From assembly GCA_001766655.1 (NCBI GenBank), contig MJCC01000003.1, forward strand, positions 340,507 through 404,506: a DNA stretch of 64,000 nucleotides, read 5' to 3'. How positions within the stretch are numbered: position 1 is the stretch's first letter; every line of letters starts with the position of its first letter. The notes beneath the pieces were generated by a model that did no database searches, had not been told where the DNA came from, and saw only the letters and a list, made by a program, of their open reading frames with translations. The DNA is from Phytomonas francai. Taxonomy: Eukaryota; Euglenozoa; Kinetoplastea; Trypanosomatida; Trypanosomatidae. Both the position numbers and the translations under genes were made by a program. This document shows, in pieces, positions 28,799-38,346 of the stretch.

Positions 28799-29638
28799 TT
28801 AAATGGGGATTCGAAGCGGCTCGTTCAGCAAGGTGTCGACTCGAATAAAAGGGAGCTGTGGGCAATGGGCGGTCGGATGGGCGCTGGTGGCGATTCGTGC
28901 TTGTATATGGTCGCTCGGGACACCCCTCAGCTCTTTTGGATACAGTGCGCTAAAAAGAGTGATCGCTTTGCGTGGCGCAGCGTCAGTTTCGACTGGCTGA
29001 GCTAAAAATGGTACTTCATTAGCGCCATGCGATTGGCTCTTCCACTCTATAAAGTACATGGATGGCCGCTGGGCCTTGCAGAATTTATAAATGCTCCCAT
29101 CGGTGTTTTCCTTTTCACGAAAAATTGAGGGTGGTGGCGGTCCCACGGTTGGAATTTGGGCGATGGGGCTTGAAACGTCCACCTCCTCTTTGCAATATGA
29201 ACTTGACTGGGAGCTAAGCGGCATGCAAAAAATTGGAACATGTTTCATCAACCGTTCATGCAACGAGCGCCCGGTAGTGTCATCGTTGCTGTCAAGACCA
29301 ACCTCGTCAGCCCACCTAACCCGCTTCTTTTTTTTGACACTACCACCTCTGGCTATTGCAGACCGTTTTGGCTTGCTGATGCGCGCTCGGATATTGATTT
29401 GGCTCTCTGACATCATCGGCCCGGGGCTTGCCAGTTCTGCAATAAGCTCCGGATCCGCACTTATCTCGTCTACTGCTGACGGGAAGAAGTCGCCCTCAAC
29501 AAGCTGAGGTTGGAAGCCATCAGACCCTTCAGCTTTTAGATCATTAGTATTTTCCACTTCCATCATTTCATGGGTAAAGGTCATGTTAACATCGTCGCTC
29601 ATAAGGGGTGAATCGGGGCTTCTGAAGTAAGGATTCAT
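28799..29638 (-). CDS. Hypothetical protein with a PP1-docking (RVxF-type) motif
   Basis: 279 residues. Low-complexity acidic N-terminus (1-75), then a basic cluster KKKKRVRWADEV at about 102-113. RVRW followed by acidic residues is the classic protein-phosphatase-1 docking site ([K/R]-x-V-x-[F/W]), and the Trp version with an acidic tail resembles PP1 regulators such as PNUTS. The rest has no recognisable domain. Kinetoplastids have several PP1 isoforms and use a PNUTS-containing complex in transcription termination. This gene could be a PP1-targeting subunit, which is inference from a short motif. Confidence 0.65.
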   Translation of the reverse strand: MNPYFRSPDSPLMSDDVNMTFTHEMMEVENTNDLKAEGSDGFQPQLVEGDFFPSAVDEISADPELIAELASPGPMMSESQINIRARISKPKRSAIARGGSVKKKKRVRWADEVGLDSNDDTTGRSLHERLMKHVPIFCMPLSSQSSSYCKEEVDVSSPIAQIPTVGPPPPSIFREKENTDGSIYKFCKAQRPSMYFIEWKSQSHGANEVPFLAQPVETDAAPRKAITLFSALYPKELRGVPSDHIQARIATSAHPTAHCPQLPFIRVDTLLNEPLRIPI

Positions 29639-30023
29639 AATTAAATCAGATTACGTATATATATATTTGTTATTTACGTAACTATTAGTATATTCCCTAG
29701 TTAAACTTCCACCCCAAATTTATAATCAAAGACAATTGGTAGCTGCAACAAGAAAAAAAGCACCATTAGCTGGGTTTCTTTGGTTTGGACATGAAAAAAA
29801 GCACACGCTCAATTTCCAGCTTTGTCATATTCACCCCTTTTTCTCTTTGAAGGGGAGGGGAGATAGTGCTGGAAGGGAATTCTCTGAAATCAGCAGATCC
29901 TATTTGCACCAATGTTTTATTTTCCCACCAAAATTTCATTTCTTCATTCATTTTTTTTTTTGCTATTAGCGGATGAGATTTTATCCCTTTCTCACCTACC
30001 TATGAGGCTGAATTTATTTAGGT
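29639..30023. other. Intergenic spacer
   Basis: AT-rich, 385 bases, with purine runs that read as pyrimidine tracts in the transcript (about 29750-29760 and 29793-29800). No gene seen. Confidence 0.45.
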
Positions 30024-30575
30024 TCATTTGAAGTGCTTTTTCATGAAATGTCGAAACGATTCGGATTCTTGTTTGTTATTGATAACTGATTTCCATTTAT
30101 CTGTTGACTTTTCGGAAGTTTTATGTCGCCAATCGGGGCGGCGAAAGAGAACATCGTAATTGTAACTCCCAATTTTAGTGTGCGCACCGCCGGATATTGT
30201 AGAGTCAGGTCCTGTTTCTCCACTGCCAGTGTCAGGGGCTGAGTTTTTTTGGTGCAGCTGAGCTAGCCTTTCTCGTTCTCGTTCAATGATTTCGTCGTCA
30301 TCGTCCGAAGATGACGATTCTGACTCGGATGTGCATGACGAGGCTGAGGTTTGACGTTTAACGTGATCTTCCTCACCATTTTTACCCCTTGAGGTGCCAA
30401 CGGGATCAATGGCACTTGATGGCGATGGATCTGCCTTGGCTGAACTGCTGATCTGATCCTTATCTTGTTGAGGTTGATCCTTCTCGGGAGCAAAGATGGG
30501 TTCCGGTTCGGTTCGTCGACGCTTGATGTAATTCTGCGCAGGAAGACTTTCCTTGTGATTAATTTTAGCACTCAT
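30024..30575 (-). CDS. CWC15: CWC15-like splicing factor
   Basis: 183 residues from the first ATG (30575); the upstream extension begins only with GTG. The middle carries the acidic-then-charged helix SSDDDDEIIERERERLAQLHQ. The C-terminal part carries YNYDVLFRRPDWR, then FRHFMKKHFK as the last residues. This acidic helix, W/Y-x-D-D-V-[LV]-F-[RK] box and terminal FxxxFMxKxxx pattern are the hallmarks of Cwf15/Cwc15, a component of the PRP19-associated complex in the spliceosome core. In kinetoplastids the spliceosome mainly performs spliced-leader trans-splicing. The N-terminal Cwc15 box is weak here (only IKRRR remains), so this is a divergent member. Confidence 0.65.
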   Translation of the reverse strand: MSAKINHKESLPAQNYIKRRRTEPEPIFAPEKDQPQQDKDQISSSAKADPSPSSAIDPVGTSRGKNGEEDHVKRQTSASSCTSESESSSSDDDDEIIERERERLAQLHQKNSAPDTGSGETGPDSTISGGAHTKIGSYNYDVLFRRPDWRHKTSEKSTDKWKSVINNKQESESFRHFMKKHFK

Positions 30576-30905
30576 TTCCCTTTTTAGATTAACAAGAACG
30601 GAGCCACAGTTAGTGTTCCGTTTTGATGATACAGTGTCCACGCACAGGGCACCCTTTTCTTAATCTGTTTGCAGAGCCCCTCGAAAAAAAAAGGGGAAAG
30701 ACGGAAAAATGTGTGTGGAATTCAAAAACGCAGGAAACATTTAACATACCTTTAGCCTTTTTCTTTGACAATATATTTGTGCATATAGCGCATCAACAGT
30801 AATTTATTTGCATCCCAGAAGAAAGCAGCATTAAAGGATGTGTAAAATGAGTTTTTCAAAAAAAAAAACTCATCAATCTTCTTTACCTTACTCACCAAAG
30901 ATGGA
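30576..30905. other. Intergenic spacer
   Basis: 330 bases, AT-rich, with purine-rich plus-strand runs near 30680-30710 and 30859-30869. No gene seen. Confidence 0.45.
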
Positions 30906-32873
30906 CTAGCTTATTGTCTGCATATCGTCAAATAGGTCATCTAGGGTGGGCATTTTTAGATGCCCCGCCACCTTTGCAGGGGCGACTGCGGCAAGGCACA
31001 TGTTGTAGCATCGTGTAATGTAATGCATGAGGTCTAAACGAAATAGTATTGCGTGAAACTTAACTGTTTGGTATAACATCGCAAACATGGTCGTGAGGTA
31101 GAGAAGCAGGGAAGCGTTCTGCTCCGCATTGAGTTCGTGCACCACAATCGACTGCACAGAACGCAATAGCTTCGATTCTTCATCATACACACTGGTGAAC
31201 CCTCTTTTGACGCGATGATTTTGGCCTTCGCCGCGTTTTTCGCTACAAGATTGGATCCCTGTGGCATGTTTTTCCGCATTTCGCGTTTCTCCTATCCTGA
31301 TTTCTCGTCCCTCTTGGCTAACACACCGCTCCATGGTAAGTTTCTCAACATGCTGTAAATAGAGCTGCACTCCTTGATAATCGTGAATCGGTCCAAGGTA
31401 ATTTAACGTACTCCTAGCCATGATTTTAACATAGTTAACGGGGGAGCCGTACATGCGGTTGTTCCCCCGCAAGATATCGAGCCCCCGGGCCACCATGGGT
31501 AGCTCGTACGGAAGCTGAGAATCGTCCTTAAGGAGTCCCTTTATACGTGCGTGCGCTGCCCGTCGTATGGCAGCGATCTCTTCCTTGCTTACCTCACCAT
31601 TGAATCCTTTCTGGATTAATGTCAGCGGCTTCTGCATGTGAATCGTGAGAAACGCCTTCTCATCGCTCACACCCCATTCCCTTACGACATGTCGGATTGT
31701 CTCCATATCGCACGCAATGAAACTCTTGAGAAGGAGGGCGTATTGCATCCGAAACCTCTCGGAGATGGGTACGCAAAGACCAAAGTCAAGGAGAACGATT
31801 TGGATATCTTTTCGCTTCCTTCTTGGCACCTGAAACCTCGCGTTCGCATTCTTGTTGTTGGAATCACTGTTGCTATCATTGCGAGGCGCATACCGCACCA
31901 GTACGTTCGCCGCGTGGGGGTCGCTGTGCAGGAGCTTGTACTTGAACACCATATCGCTGAAACACTCAAATAACATCGTTAGCACCTTCTTTTCATTAAA
32001 CTGCGCACGAATAGCATCGATATCGAGGAGCTTGGTCGCATCCACCCATTCCAGCACCATCAGGCGGGATGTCGTGAAGCTTTCGTAGATCTTTGGAATG
32101 TAAATACGATTATCGTTGGCGAAGTTCTCGCGGAATAGGGTCGCGTTGGCAGCCTCCTGGTTGAAGTCGAGCTCGGATTTCAGACCGTCCACGATGGTTT
32201 TGCGCGCCCACTCGGTTGGGAGACCGAATACATACTGCGCAGCAAGGGACATCAGCTGAAACGCAGCGAGATCCCACGGGGCCTGCCGGTGGATGCAGGG
32301 CCGTTGTACTTTAACGGCGACTTGCTGCGAGGCCCGGCTTCCATCACTCGTCCGAATCCACGCGCGGTGGACCTGCGCGATCGACGCGGAAGCCACGGGC
32401 TCTTCTTCGAAGCGCTCAAAGAGCTCCTCGATTTCCTTCCCAGTTTCTTTTTTTATACAGCGCCGAATCTCGGGAAAGGGGACGGGGCCTGCATGGTCGA
32501 GCAGCACGCTTAGCGTGTCGGTGAACTCGCGAGGAAGCACGTGGCTCATGGAGTTCAACCCCTGCCCGAGTTTGATGTAGAATCCTTCATTCTTCAGGCA
32601 TAGGTTGAGCACAAGGTCAGCAGAGCGACGGTGCAGCTGAAGGTACTCTTCCGGCGTCGCCGGGGTCGAATACTTGTAAAGCAGAACAATTCGGACAATC
32701 GTATCCATCGCACGGCAGAATCGCGTCGGTGAATGGTCTGTTAGCATGTCAAGGACAATAAAGCTGCCGCCCATCGTCCCGCAGATGCACGCCATCATCG
32801 AGCCGTGTTTTGCTAACCGAGAAAGACGTTTTGTCAGTCCACCTGAGGGAAAGCCCCTGCAACAGCCAAGCAT
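30906..32873 (-). CDS. ABC1/ADCK (UbiB) family atypical kinase
   Basis: 655 residues from the ATG at 32873. I chose this start because a strong pyrimidine tract (plus-strand purines at 32889-32907) and an AG lie just before it; the longer frame translates that tract. Family motifs in order: KLGQ (101-104) in the KxGQ regulatory helix, the Ala-rich loop VASASIAQVH (160-169) that replaces the glycine loop, VAVKVQRP, the catalytic loop HSDPHAANVL and metal-binding DFGLCVP. ABC1/ADCK proteins sit in the mitochondrion, usually facing the inner membrane, and support ubiquinone synthesis or lipid homeostasis. The Cys/Gly-rich N-terminus may be part of the targeting signal. A Ser/Lys-rich insert lies near the C-terminus. 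Confidence 0.92.
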   Translation of the reverse strand: MLGCCRGFPSGGLTKRLSRLAKHGSMMACICGTMGGSFIVLDMLTDHSPTRFCRAMDTIVRIVLLYKYSTPATPEEYLQLHRRSADLVLNLCLKNEGFYIKLGQGLNSMSHVLPREFTDTLSVLLDHAGPVPFPEIRRCIKKETGKEIEELFERFEEEPVASASIAQVHRAWIRTSDGSRASQQVAVKVQRPCIHRQAPWDLAAFQLMSLAAQYVFGLPTEWARKTIVDGLKSELDFNQEAANATLFRENFANDNRIYIPKIYESFTTSRLMVLEWVDATKLLDIDAIRAQFNEKKVLTMLFECFSDMVFKYKLLHSDPHAANVLVRYAPRNDSNSDSNNKNANARFQVPRRKRKDIQIVLLDFGLCVPISERFRMQYALLLKSFIACDMETIRHVVREWGVSDEKAFLTIHMQKPLTLIQKGFNGEVSKEEIAAIRRAAHARIKGLLKDDSQLPYELPMVARGLDILRGNNRMYGSPVNYVKIMARSTLNYLGPIHDYQGVQLYLQHVEKLTMERCVSQEGREIRIGETRNAEKHATGIQSCSEKRGEGQNHRVKRGFTSVYDEESKLLRSVQSIVVHELNAEQNASLLLYLTTMFAMLYQTVKFHAILFRLDLMHYITRCYNMCLAAVAPAKVAGHLKMPTLDDLFDDMQTIS

Positions 32874-32910
32874 GACGGATACTATAAAGGAGGGGGGAGG
32901 GGGGCACAAG
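32874..32910 (-). promoter_or_regulatory. Candidate trans-splice acceptor region of the ABC1-kinase gene
   Basis: In the transcribed strand a CCCCCCTCCCCCCTCCTTT-type tract is followed by TATAG and then by the ATG at 32873. This is the arrangement expected for spliced-leader addition, and it decides the start codon. Confidence 0.6.
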
Positions 32911-33133
32911 AAATAAATAATGATTCGAGGATATATACAATGCCTGTTTGCTTTTCCCATATATATCTTAATCAAATAGCCATAGATGAGGGGTAGACAG
33001 GGTAGAGGTAAGGGTTCATATGTCAGAAATTCGATGAATTCATTTTCCACGGGGGGGGGATGGGTTGGGGCGGTACATGAAAATTTCCATTTTAGAATGC
33101 GTTTCAATACTCGCCGCACTTCCACGTTATCAT

Positions 33134-33625
33134 CTATGGTAAAGGATTGATTTCCGAGGAGCGGGATTCAATGAGCGCAATAACACGTTCCGGGTCGATT
33201 TCGCGTGCGAGCAGTTCATACGCAAGCTGCATCGACAGTTGCACTGCTTCCCCCGTGCGTGGCTGATCGCGTTGGAGCGGGGAACCTAGGAGGAAGGCCG
33301 TTGCCGCCAGGCACTCCATCTGGAATGACGATAGCGCTTCATTTTTTTCCTGCATATGAGTTTCCTCTTGACGCATTTTATCAGAGCTATCCTTTTGGGT
33401 TGGTACATTTTTTTTTGTCAGATAAGGCATAGGAGCACCACCCCGAAGGCCCTGAACTATATTGGAGGGGCTCGTATCGGCAACACGGGTCTCATGACTG
33501 TTTCGTTTCCTTGTAGAAAAGTTTGGCCTAAATTTTACGGAATCTAAAGTCTGGGCGTCGGTTTTAAGTGATGCACTCACGCAGTTTGATTTGCTGGAGC
33601 TAGTTGTGGATTCTTCCATTTCCAT
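33134..33625 (-). CDS. Small hypothetical protein with C-terminal helices, 163 aa
   Basis: 163 residues from an ATG. Residues 1-95 are polar and look disordered. Residues about 96-163 form two or three helices: SSFQMECLAATAFLLG, then EAVQLSMQLAYELLAREIDPERVIALIESR. The last helix pair has a faint likeness to the small γ-tubulin-complex factor MOZART1 (a helix, then [I/L]-[N/D]-P-E-x, then a helix), but it is too weak to name. Its stop lies 260 bases before the ATG of the ABC1-kinase gene, one of the tighter spacings here. Function unknown. Confidence 0.6.
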   Translation of the reverse strand: MEMEESTTSSSKSNCVSASLKTDAQTLDSVKFRPNFSTRKRNSHETRVADTSPSNIVQGLRGGAPMPYLTKKNVPTQKDSSDKMRQEETHMQEKNEALSSFQMECLAATAFLLGSPLQRDQPRTGEAVQLSMQLAYELLAREIDPERVIALIESRSSEINPLP

Positions 33626-34175
33626 AACCTCTCTTCATAATCCAAATCTTAGCAGTGTAAGCTGAGTAGGTGTGCAGTGAGAAAACTATTGATACTTGCA
33701 ACAGAATGTCATGGAAACTGACACAAAAAGGTGCTAGTAAATAGGGGACGATATAGGATCTAAGACTAAAACTGGAACAAACAAGAAATAAGTGCATTAT
33801 TTTTTCTTCTCATCATTGGCATGCGTACATATATAAATGATCTTTAAATGATTTTCCAGTGACATTTCCGTATATTGTGCGTGGATAAACAGACATAATA
33901 GGCTAAAGTTTCAGGAAATTTATAAGTTATATCAGCATTCGTCCGATTTGAGTCGGTTTCACTATTACGCAAGGTCAAAATGTTTTTTTAAATATATATT
34001 TAGATTAAAGACAAAGTTCCAGATGGAAATACCTTAAAAGAAAACAATCAAGAAAGAGGAAAATAATATGGTGAGAGTAATTCCACACCTATACTAATCC
34101 GTAACACATCTTAGTCGAATCTTTCAACCTTAATAAACACCTAAGCAATGTTAATAATGTTTTTCTTTTAATTGC
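33626..34175. other. Intergenic spacer
   Basis: AT-rich, 550 bases. A-rich and purine-rich plus-strand stretches near 34035-34075 may read as pyrimidine tract. No gene recognised. Confidence 0.45.
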
Positions 34176-35924
34176 CTAATTCACCCTTGGCGTGCCGGTA
34201 ACTCCCTTCACATCTACCGTTTCAGGCACCAGCTTGGTGTCTCGGGACGACCCGGACGCGCGTTCCTCTTGACTGTCCTCGGCGACCCGCTCGCAGGCGC
34301 CCCCCGGTTCCTCCGCCGGGTAAAGCCGCCAGCCGAAGTAGCTGAGCAGGCAGTCCGTGAGCTGGTAGAGGGCGAGTATGCCAACCATCGCGAGCGAGGC
34401 GATCCTGAACATCTGGCGGCTGCCGACTGCCGTGTTCAGAAGCCCCGCCAACCCGCCGAGCCCGCCGCCCACGCCGTAGACGAAGAAGAAGAGCACGGCC
34501 GTCGCGGAGGCCGAGAGGCGGGCCGGGAAGGCCGTTGAGACGGCGCGCACGCCCGGCAGCCACATCAGGCCGAAGCTGACGCCGTGCAGGGGCTCGATCA
34601 GGAGGACGAGCCACGGATTCCACAGCAGGGAGTAGCCCACGGCGCGGAGGGCCCACAGCCCCATCGCAATCGAGAGCATCGCGCGCGCTCCGCACCAGTC
34701 CTCCACGCGGTTGTAGAACAGGAAGAGTGGGATCTCCGTCGAGACGGTCAGCAGCACCGTCAGGCCGAAGAGCACCTCCGAGCCCCCGATCTCCTTCAGG
34801 AAGATGAACAGGAAGGTGTTGACGATGGCGTAGGCCATCCCCATCATGGAGGACGCGAGCAGGAGGACCATGAGCCGTGGGTTCCTCGCGAGGATCGCGA
34901 GCACGTCGCGGAACCGGACCGCGGGCTCGACACGCATCGGATTCGGCGCAACCTTTCGGGCTTTGAGCCTCCACAAACACAACAGCATCCCTAGATGCCC
35001 TGCGGTGTACTGGATCACGCCGATCGACCACGACCCGTAGCCGTACGCGGCCGCGGAGGCAACCACGTTGCCGACTCCCCACCCAACCGCCCCAAAGGAA
35101 CGTACAAAGGCCCACTTCGTGGTCTTGTAGCGCGGGGGAAACATCGCCAGTGTGTTTCGGTCCATCAAAGGGTTGATCGGCGTCTGCAGTATCACAAGCC
35201 CCAGAAAGGTGGAAATCAGCATGGCGTAATTCGAGGCTGTAGTGTAGAACCAAACAAGAACGGTGGAGGAGATCACGCTGAGAATCAAAATTAGGATCGC
35301 GCAGCGATACTTATCCGCTATAAAGGAAAATATTGGTAGGATGAACACGCTGGAAAGGGGAATAACACTGATCAAAACACCTATGATGATCTTGGATATC
35401 CCCTTCTCCGAAAAGATATAGCCAAAATAGGCGTTGATGGCAGCAGTGCCAAACATATAGCAGAAATAGCAACCACAAGCGAGCCAATTCATGGCAGGGG
35501 TCACTTCCAGGAGTGCGTTCGGATTGCATAAATTCTCTATTTGCGGATAAGCACCATTCTCCAAGATGCGATTGCCGGAAATATCGACTGGCGTGGAAGA
35601 TGGCCTCCCGGTTGAATTTTGCGAATAAGGTCTCGTTGTGGGGGATCGATTGCCCGTGGCGTCATCAACAGTATTGTTTCCCTCACTGAGAATTGAAACT
35701 TTTTTACTACATCCCACAACTAAAGGACTGTGAACATTGTCTTCCCCATGGGTCTCGAATGCGGAATGATTATCCGAGGTGCTCTCGCGTAAAATGATAT
35801 CGTTGGCATTCAACGTAGACTGCTCTTCAACTCTCTCTGTCAAAGGGATAAAGTCGGGCGCATGAGTTTCATCGCAGGCAGGGTCTGTATGCAGCGATAC
35901 AACCTTGTTACGAGCCTCAGTCAT
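34176..35924 (-). CDS. Major facilitator superfamily transporter (MFS_1-like/MFSD6-like)
   Basis: 582 residues. The first ~140 residues are soluble, acidic and Ser/Asn-rich; about twelve membrane segments follow. The opening of the membrane part (PAMNWLACGCYFCYMFGTAAINAYFGYIF) and the loop FSFIADKYR (an MFS loop 2-3 motif variant, D-K-Y/R) match the MFS_1-like family, which includes MFSD6 and bacterial nucleoside or sugar symporters. Segment 6-7 has a short cytoplasmic loop, and segment 8 is followed by VEDWCGARAML, the second loop motif. Substrate is unknown. The 3' half of the gene is far more GC-rich than the 5' half. Confidence 0.9.
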   Translation of the reverse strand: MTEARNKVVSLHTDPACDETHAPDFIPLTERVEEQSTLNANDIILRESTSDNHSAFETHGEDNVHSPLVVGCSKKVSILSEGNNTVDDATGNRSPTTRPYSQNSTGRPSSTPVDISGNRILENGAYPQIENLCNPNALLEVTPAMNWLACGCYFCYMFGTAAINAYFGYIFSEKGISKIIIGVLISVIPLSSVFILPIFSFIADKYRCAILILILSVISSTVLVWFYTTASNYAMLISTFLGLVILQTPINPLMDRNTLAMFPPRYKTTKWAFVRSFGAVGWGVGNVVASAAAYGYGSWSIGVIQYTAGHLGMLLCLWRLKARKVAPNPMRVEPAVRFRDVLAILARNPRLMVLLLASSMMGMAYAIVNTFLFIFLKEIGGSEVLFGLTVLLTVSTEIPLFLFYNRVEDWCGARAMLSIAMGLWALRAVGYSLLWNPWLVLLIEPLHGVSFGLMWLPGVRAVSTAFPARLSASATAVLFFFVYGVGGGLGGLAGLLNTAVGSRQMFRIASLAMVGILALYQLTDCLLSYFGWRLYPAEEPGGACERVAEDSQEERASGSSRDTKLVPETVDVKGVTGTPRVN

Positions 35925-37415
35925 TGCGCAGCGCCGAACCCCCGTGCCCTTTCTTCCCCTCTCCCTTCCTATCCCAATTTACTATTTTATACTTATTATA
36001 AAACAGTAAGGATGATATAGAGCTACTTAATCCCGAAAATGATATATACCGTGTGAAACCTGAAAGAGGAGCCTCCTAGTACACACAGGGTCTCAGAAGC
36101 GTATGCTTGGGTATTTTGAGGGTAAAAAAAATGGGTAAAGTAAGGAACATATATGGAAAACCAGCTGCATTCTCTCAATTTTGATAAAATGACGAGGTGA
36201 ATCTTCAATTTCATTAATTGTTTGTCTATCGCTTATCTTCAGAATAGCATATCTGGGAGCATGTTTTCCCCTCCCCATGCCAAAGGCTTCTGATCGAAGT
36301 GCCGATGGGAAGGCTATGGTTCCTTTTAGTTGCCCATCCTGACCAAAATGGCTTTTCGCAAAAAGGTACGAAGTAACCAGACAATGACCTATGTACAAAT
36401 GGTCTACCAGCATATGATATATTAAAAATCCACAAGTTTACCTTTTCCCTCCCCTTCAGACTCTCCGTTTCCTTGCGCAATATTTTTATTCTCAAGAGCG
36501 TTTCTCTTCACCCGATTGGTAAGGATCCGGAAGTACACGCACAAGGCCGGTCGTCTTTATTCATGTGAGTGCACACCTTGACAGCGCCAAAGCTACTCAC
36601 ATGAAAGCCATTGTTATCGTGTCACAATGGTTTTCAGCGAACTTCCCCAGCCCAATAACTCACCCAGTCTTAGACCCCGCAAGTCTGTTTAAGGCAACTG
36701 AGAAAGCAGCAGGCAATGACTTGCACTCGCGTGTTGCACTTCACGTGATAGTGTAAGCCTCGTCCAAATTTTGCTAGATAAGTCTCCCCATAGTATTTCT
36801 TCCTGTGTAGACGATGAAGTAATTCGAAGGTGCTTCTTTCTTAACCCACAAAGAAAAAAGGAAGGGCGCTTCACTTAATTTTCGTATAAACGCTACCCAG
36901 TTGCTTACTTTAAATAGACGATCTGAACGGATCCTTTTTCTTCAATATGTTATACACGTTGGTGGCTTGCCCCAGGCCAAGGTGGTTTCATCAATGAATA
37001 CTAAGGCTGATACTATTGACTTGTGTCATTGTTAATGATATTTCTACAACAATATTCATTCCACGCTTAGGCCTCATCACAGACAAGAAGGAGAGCATGT
37101 TCAGAAAGGCAACACCCCACCCAAATAAAAAGCAGCATAGGTGAATTTTCAATAGTACATTTCTGACGCGCAGGCTGCCAATGGAAACTTGTGGACAAGG
37201 CAAAGAAAATCTAAACTACACCCATAACAACGATTGCGATAAGATGCTAATAATATCGACATTACAAACCCCATCACTTGATCTCTTCCTTCTCTATTCC
37301 GCGTTTTTAACATGTAGCATTACTACTAACACGAGTATTCGTTTCTAGAGAGTGTAATAAGTTTTCTTTAGTGATTTTTTCCCCTCCCAACTCGATATTT
37401 TTTTCGCGTATTTGG
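35925..37415. other. Large intergenic region with higher-GC patches
   Basis: About 1.5 kb. Bases 36090-36500, 36500-36760 and 36990-37200 are less AT-rich than normal spacers here and contain short frames on both strands (see the entry at 36093). No identifiable gene; remains of a decayed gene, or RNA genes, are possible. Confidence 0.35.
36093..36413 (-). CDS. Possible small protein, 106 aa (uncertain)
   Basis: ATG-initiated frame of 106 codons with a protein-like central part (GRGKHAPRYAILKISDRQTINEIEDSPRH) in a patch of higher GC content. The end is hydrophobic and may be chance. No family recognised. It could be a short real gene, a pseudogene remnant or noise. Confidence 0.2.
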   Translation of the reverse strand: MLVDHLYIGHCLVTSYLFAKSHFGQDGQLKGTIAFPSALRSEAFGMGRGKHAPRYAILKISDRQTINEIEDSPRHFIKIERMQLVFHICSLLYPFFLPSKYPSIRF

Positions 37416-37943
37416 TTATGAAAAGGGGGTTCGTGATCCCTTCTCGGCTCGTCTGCGGATTTCTTGAACTAACTCATCTATATTTGTTGCCTTGATCTCG
37501 TCATCGCACTGCTTCTGGTTGGCAAAGGTCTGAATGGTTGGGGTGCCCAAAATAAGTTGGTTCTCAACCAACTGCCATGCGCTTAATGCTTTGGTGTCCA
37601 CGCTATACCAAAAGACACGCTTCGCATTTGGAGAAGTATTCTTGGCGAGCATTTCGGACGCAGCTTTATACATTTCTGAGAACGCAAGACAGGGAATACA
37701 CCCATGTTTCCAGTACTTTATCACCATCAAGTCGTTTCGGTGCTCAAGAAGCTTTTCGATTAATTCTTCTTCGCTTTGAATTGCCGGAAACTTCGTTTTC
37801 TCCAGGAAGCCGCTATCTTCAAATTCTTTTACCCATTGCGGGATGTTCTTTTGCATGAACTTCTCATACTCCTCTCCCTTGAGATCAGTGGGCAGTTTGT
37901 GATTACCAAAGATTCGCTGGATGATACTCTGTATCTGAGACAT
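37416..37943 (-). CDS. Thioredoxin-fold protein with CIPC active site
   Basis: 175 residues. Residues 1-55 form a charged helical extension. A thioredoxin fold follows: VIKYWKHGCIPCLAF gives a Cys82-x-x-Cys85 active site, and GTPTIQTF (about 133-140) gives the cis-proline loop. The active site is H-G-C-I-P-C instead of W-C-G-P-C, closer to single-function or specialised thioredoxins than to the housekeeping enzyme. It may reduce or isomerise disulfides, or be a structural thioredoxin-like subunit. The N-terminus (MSQIQSIIQRIFGNHKL) is amphipathic and could be a mitochondrial signal. Partner unknown. Confidence 0.85.
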   Translation of the reverse strand: MSQIQSIIQRIFGNHKLPTDLKGEEYEKFMQKNIPQWVKEFEDSGFLEKTKFPAIQSEEELIEKLLEHRNDLMVIKYWKHGCIPCLAFSEMYKAASEMLAKNTSPNAKRVFWYSVDTKALSAWQLVENQLILGTPTIQTFANQKQCDDEIKATNIDELVQEIRRRAEKGSRTPFS

Positions 37944-38346
37944 TGGTGCTGCTATTACTATCCTTTGATTATTTTGTTCTTGTCTGCTCTTAGTGTCGAA
38001 GGGGAGTGACTACGACAAATTATCCCACGTAGAAATACACCTAGGTGGACATCTACTCAACGATAGGATTGTTGGGAAGATCATAAGCTATGGGTAAACA
38101 TGTACATCGTGCAAAACAAGCACAGACTCCTAGAAAAAAAAAGCTCTTAGGATGACACTAATAGTTTAAATCATTACAACCCCTATCTATTCTCACATCT
38201 CCCCTTAGGGAAGGGCAGATCCTCAGTAATGATATTCAAGATCCATCGACAGCCCTTTCCTGTTTCAATTGCTGTCATACGTCTACGCACCCACGCCCAC
38301 GTTTCCCCCTGTCCTGGTTATGCCATCTTCTTTTATGGAACACCCC
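37944..38346. other. Intergenic spacer
   Basis: 403 bases, moderately AT-rich. No gene, RNA or repeat recognised. Confidence 0.4.

Noticed and set aside
34222..35253. Long alternative frame on the minus strand inside the MFS transporter
   Set aside because: It overlaps the transporter in a GC-rich stretch where stop codons are rare and has no protein-like domain; the transporter frame has clear membrane segments.
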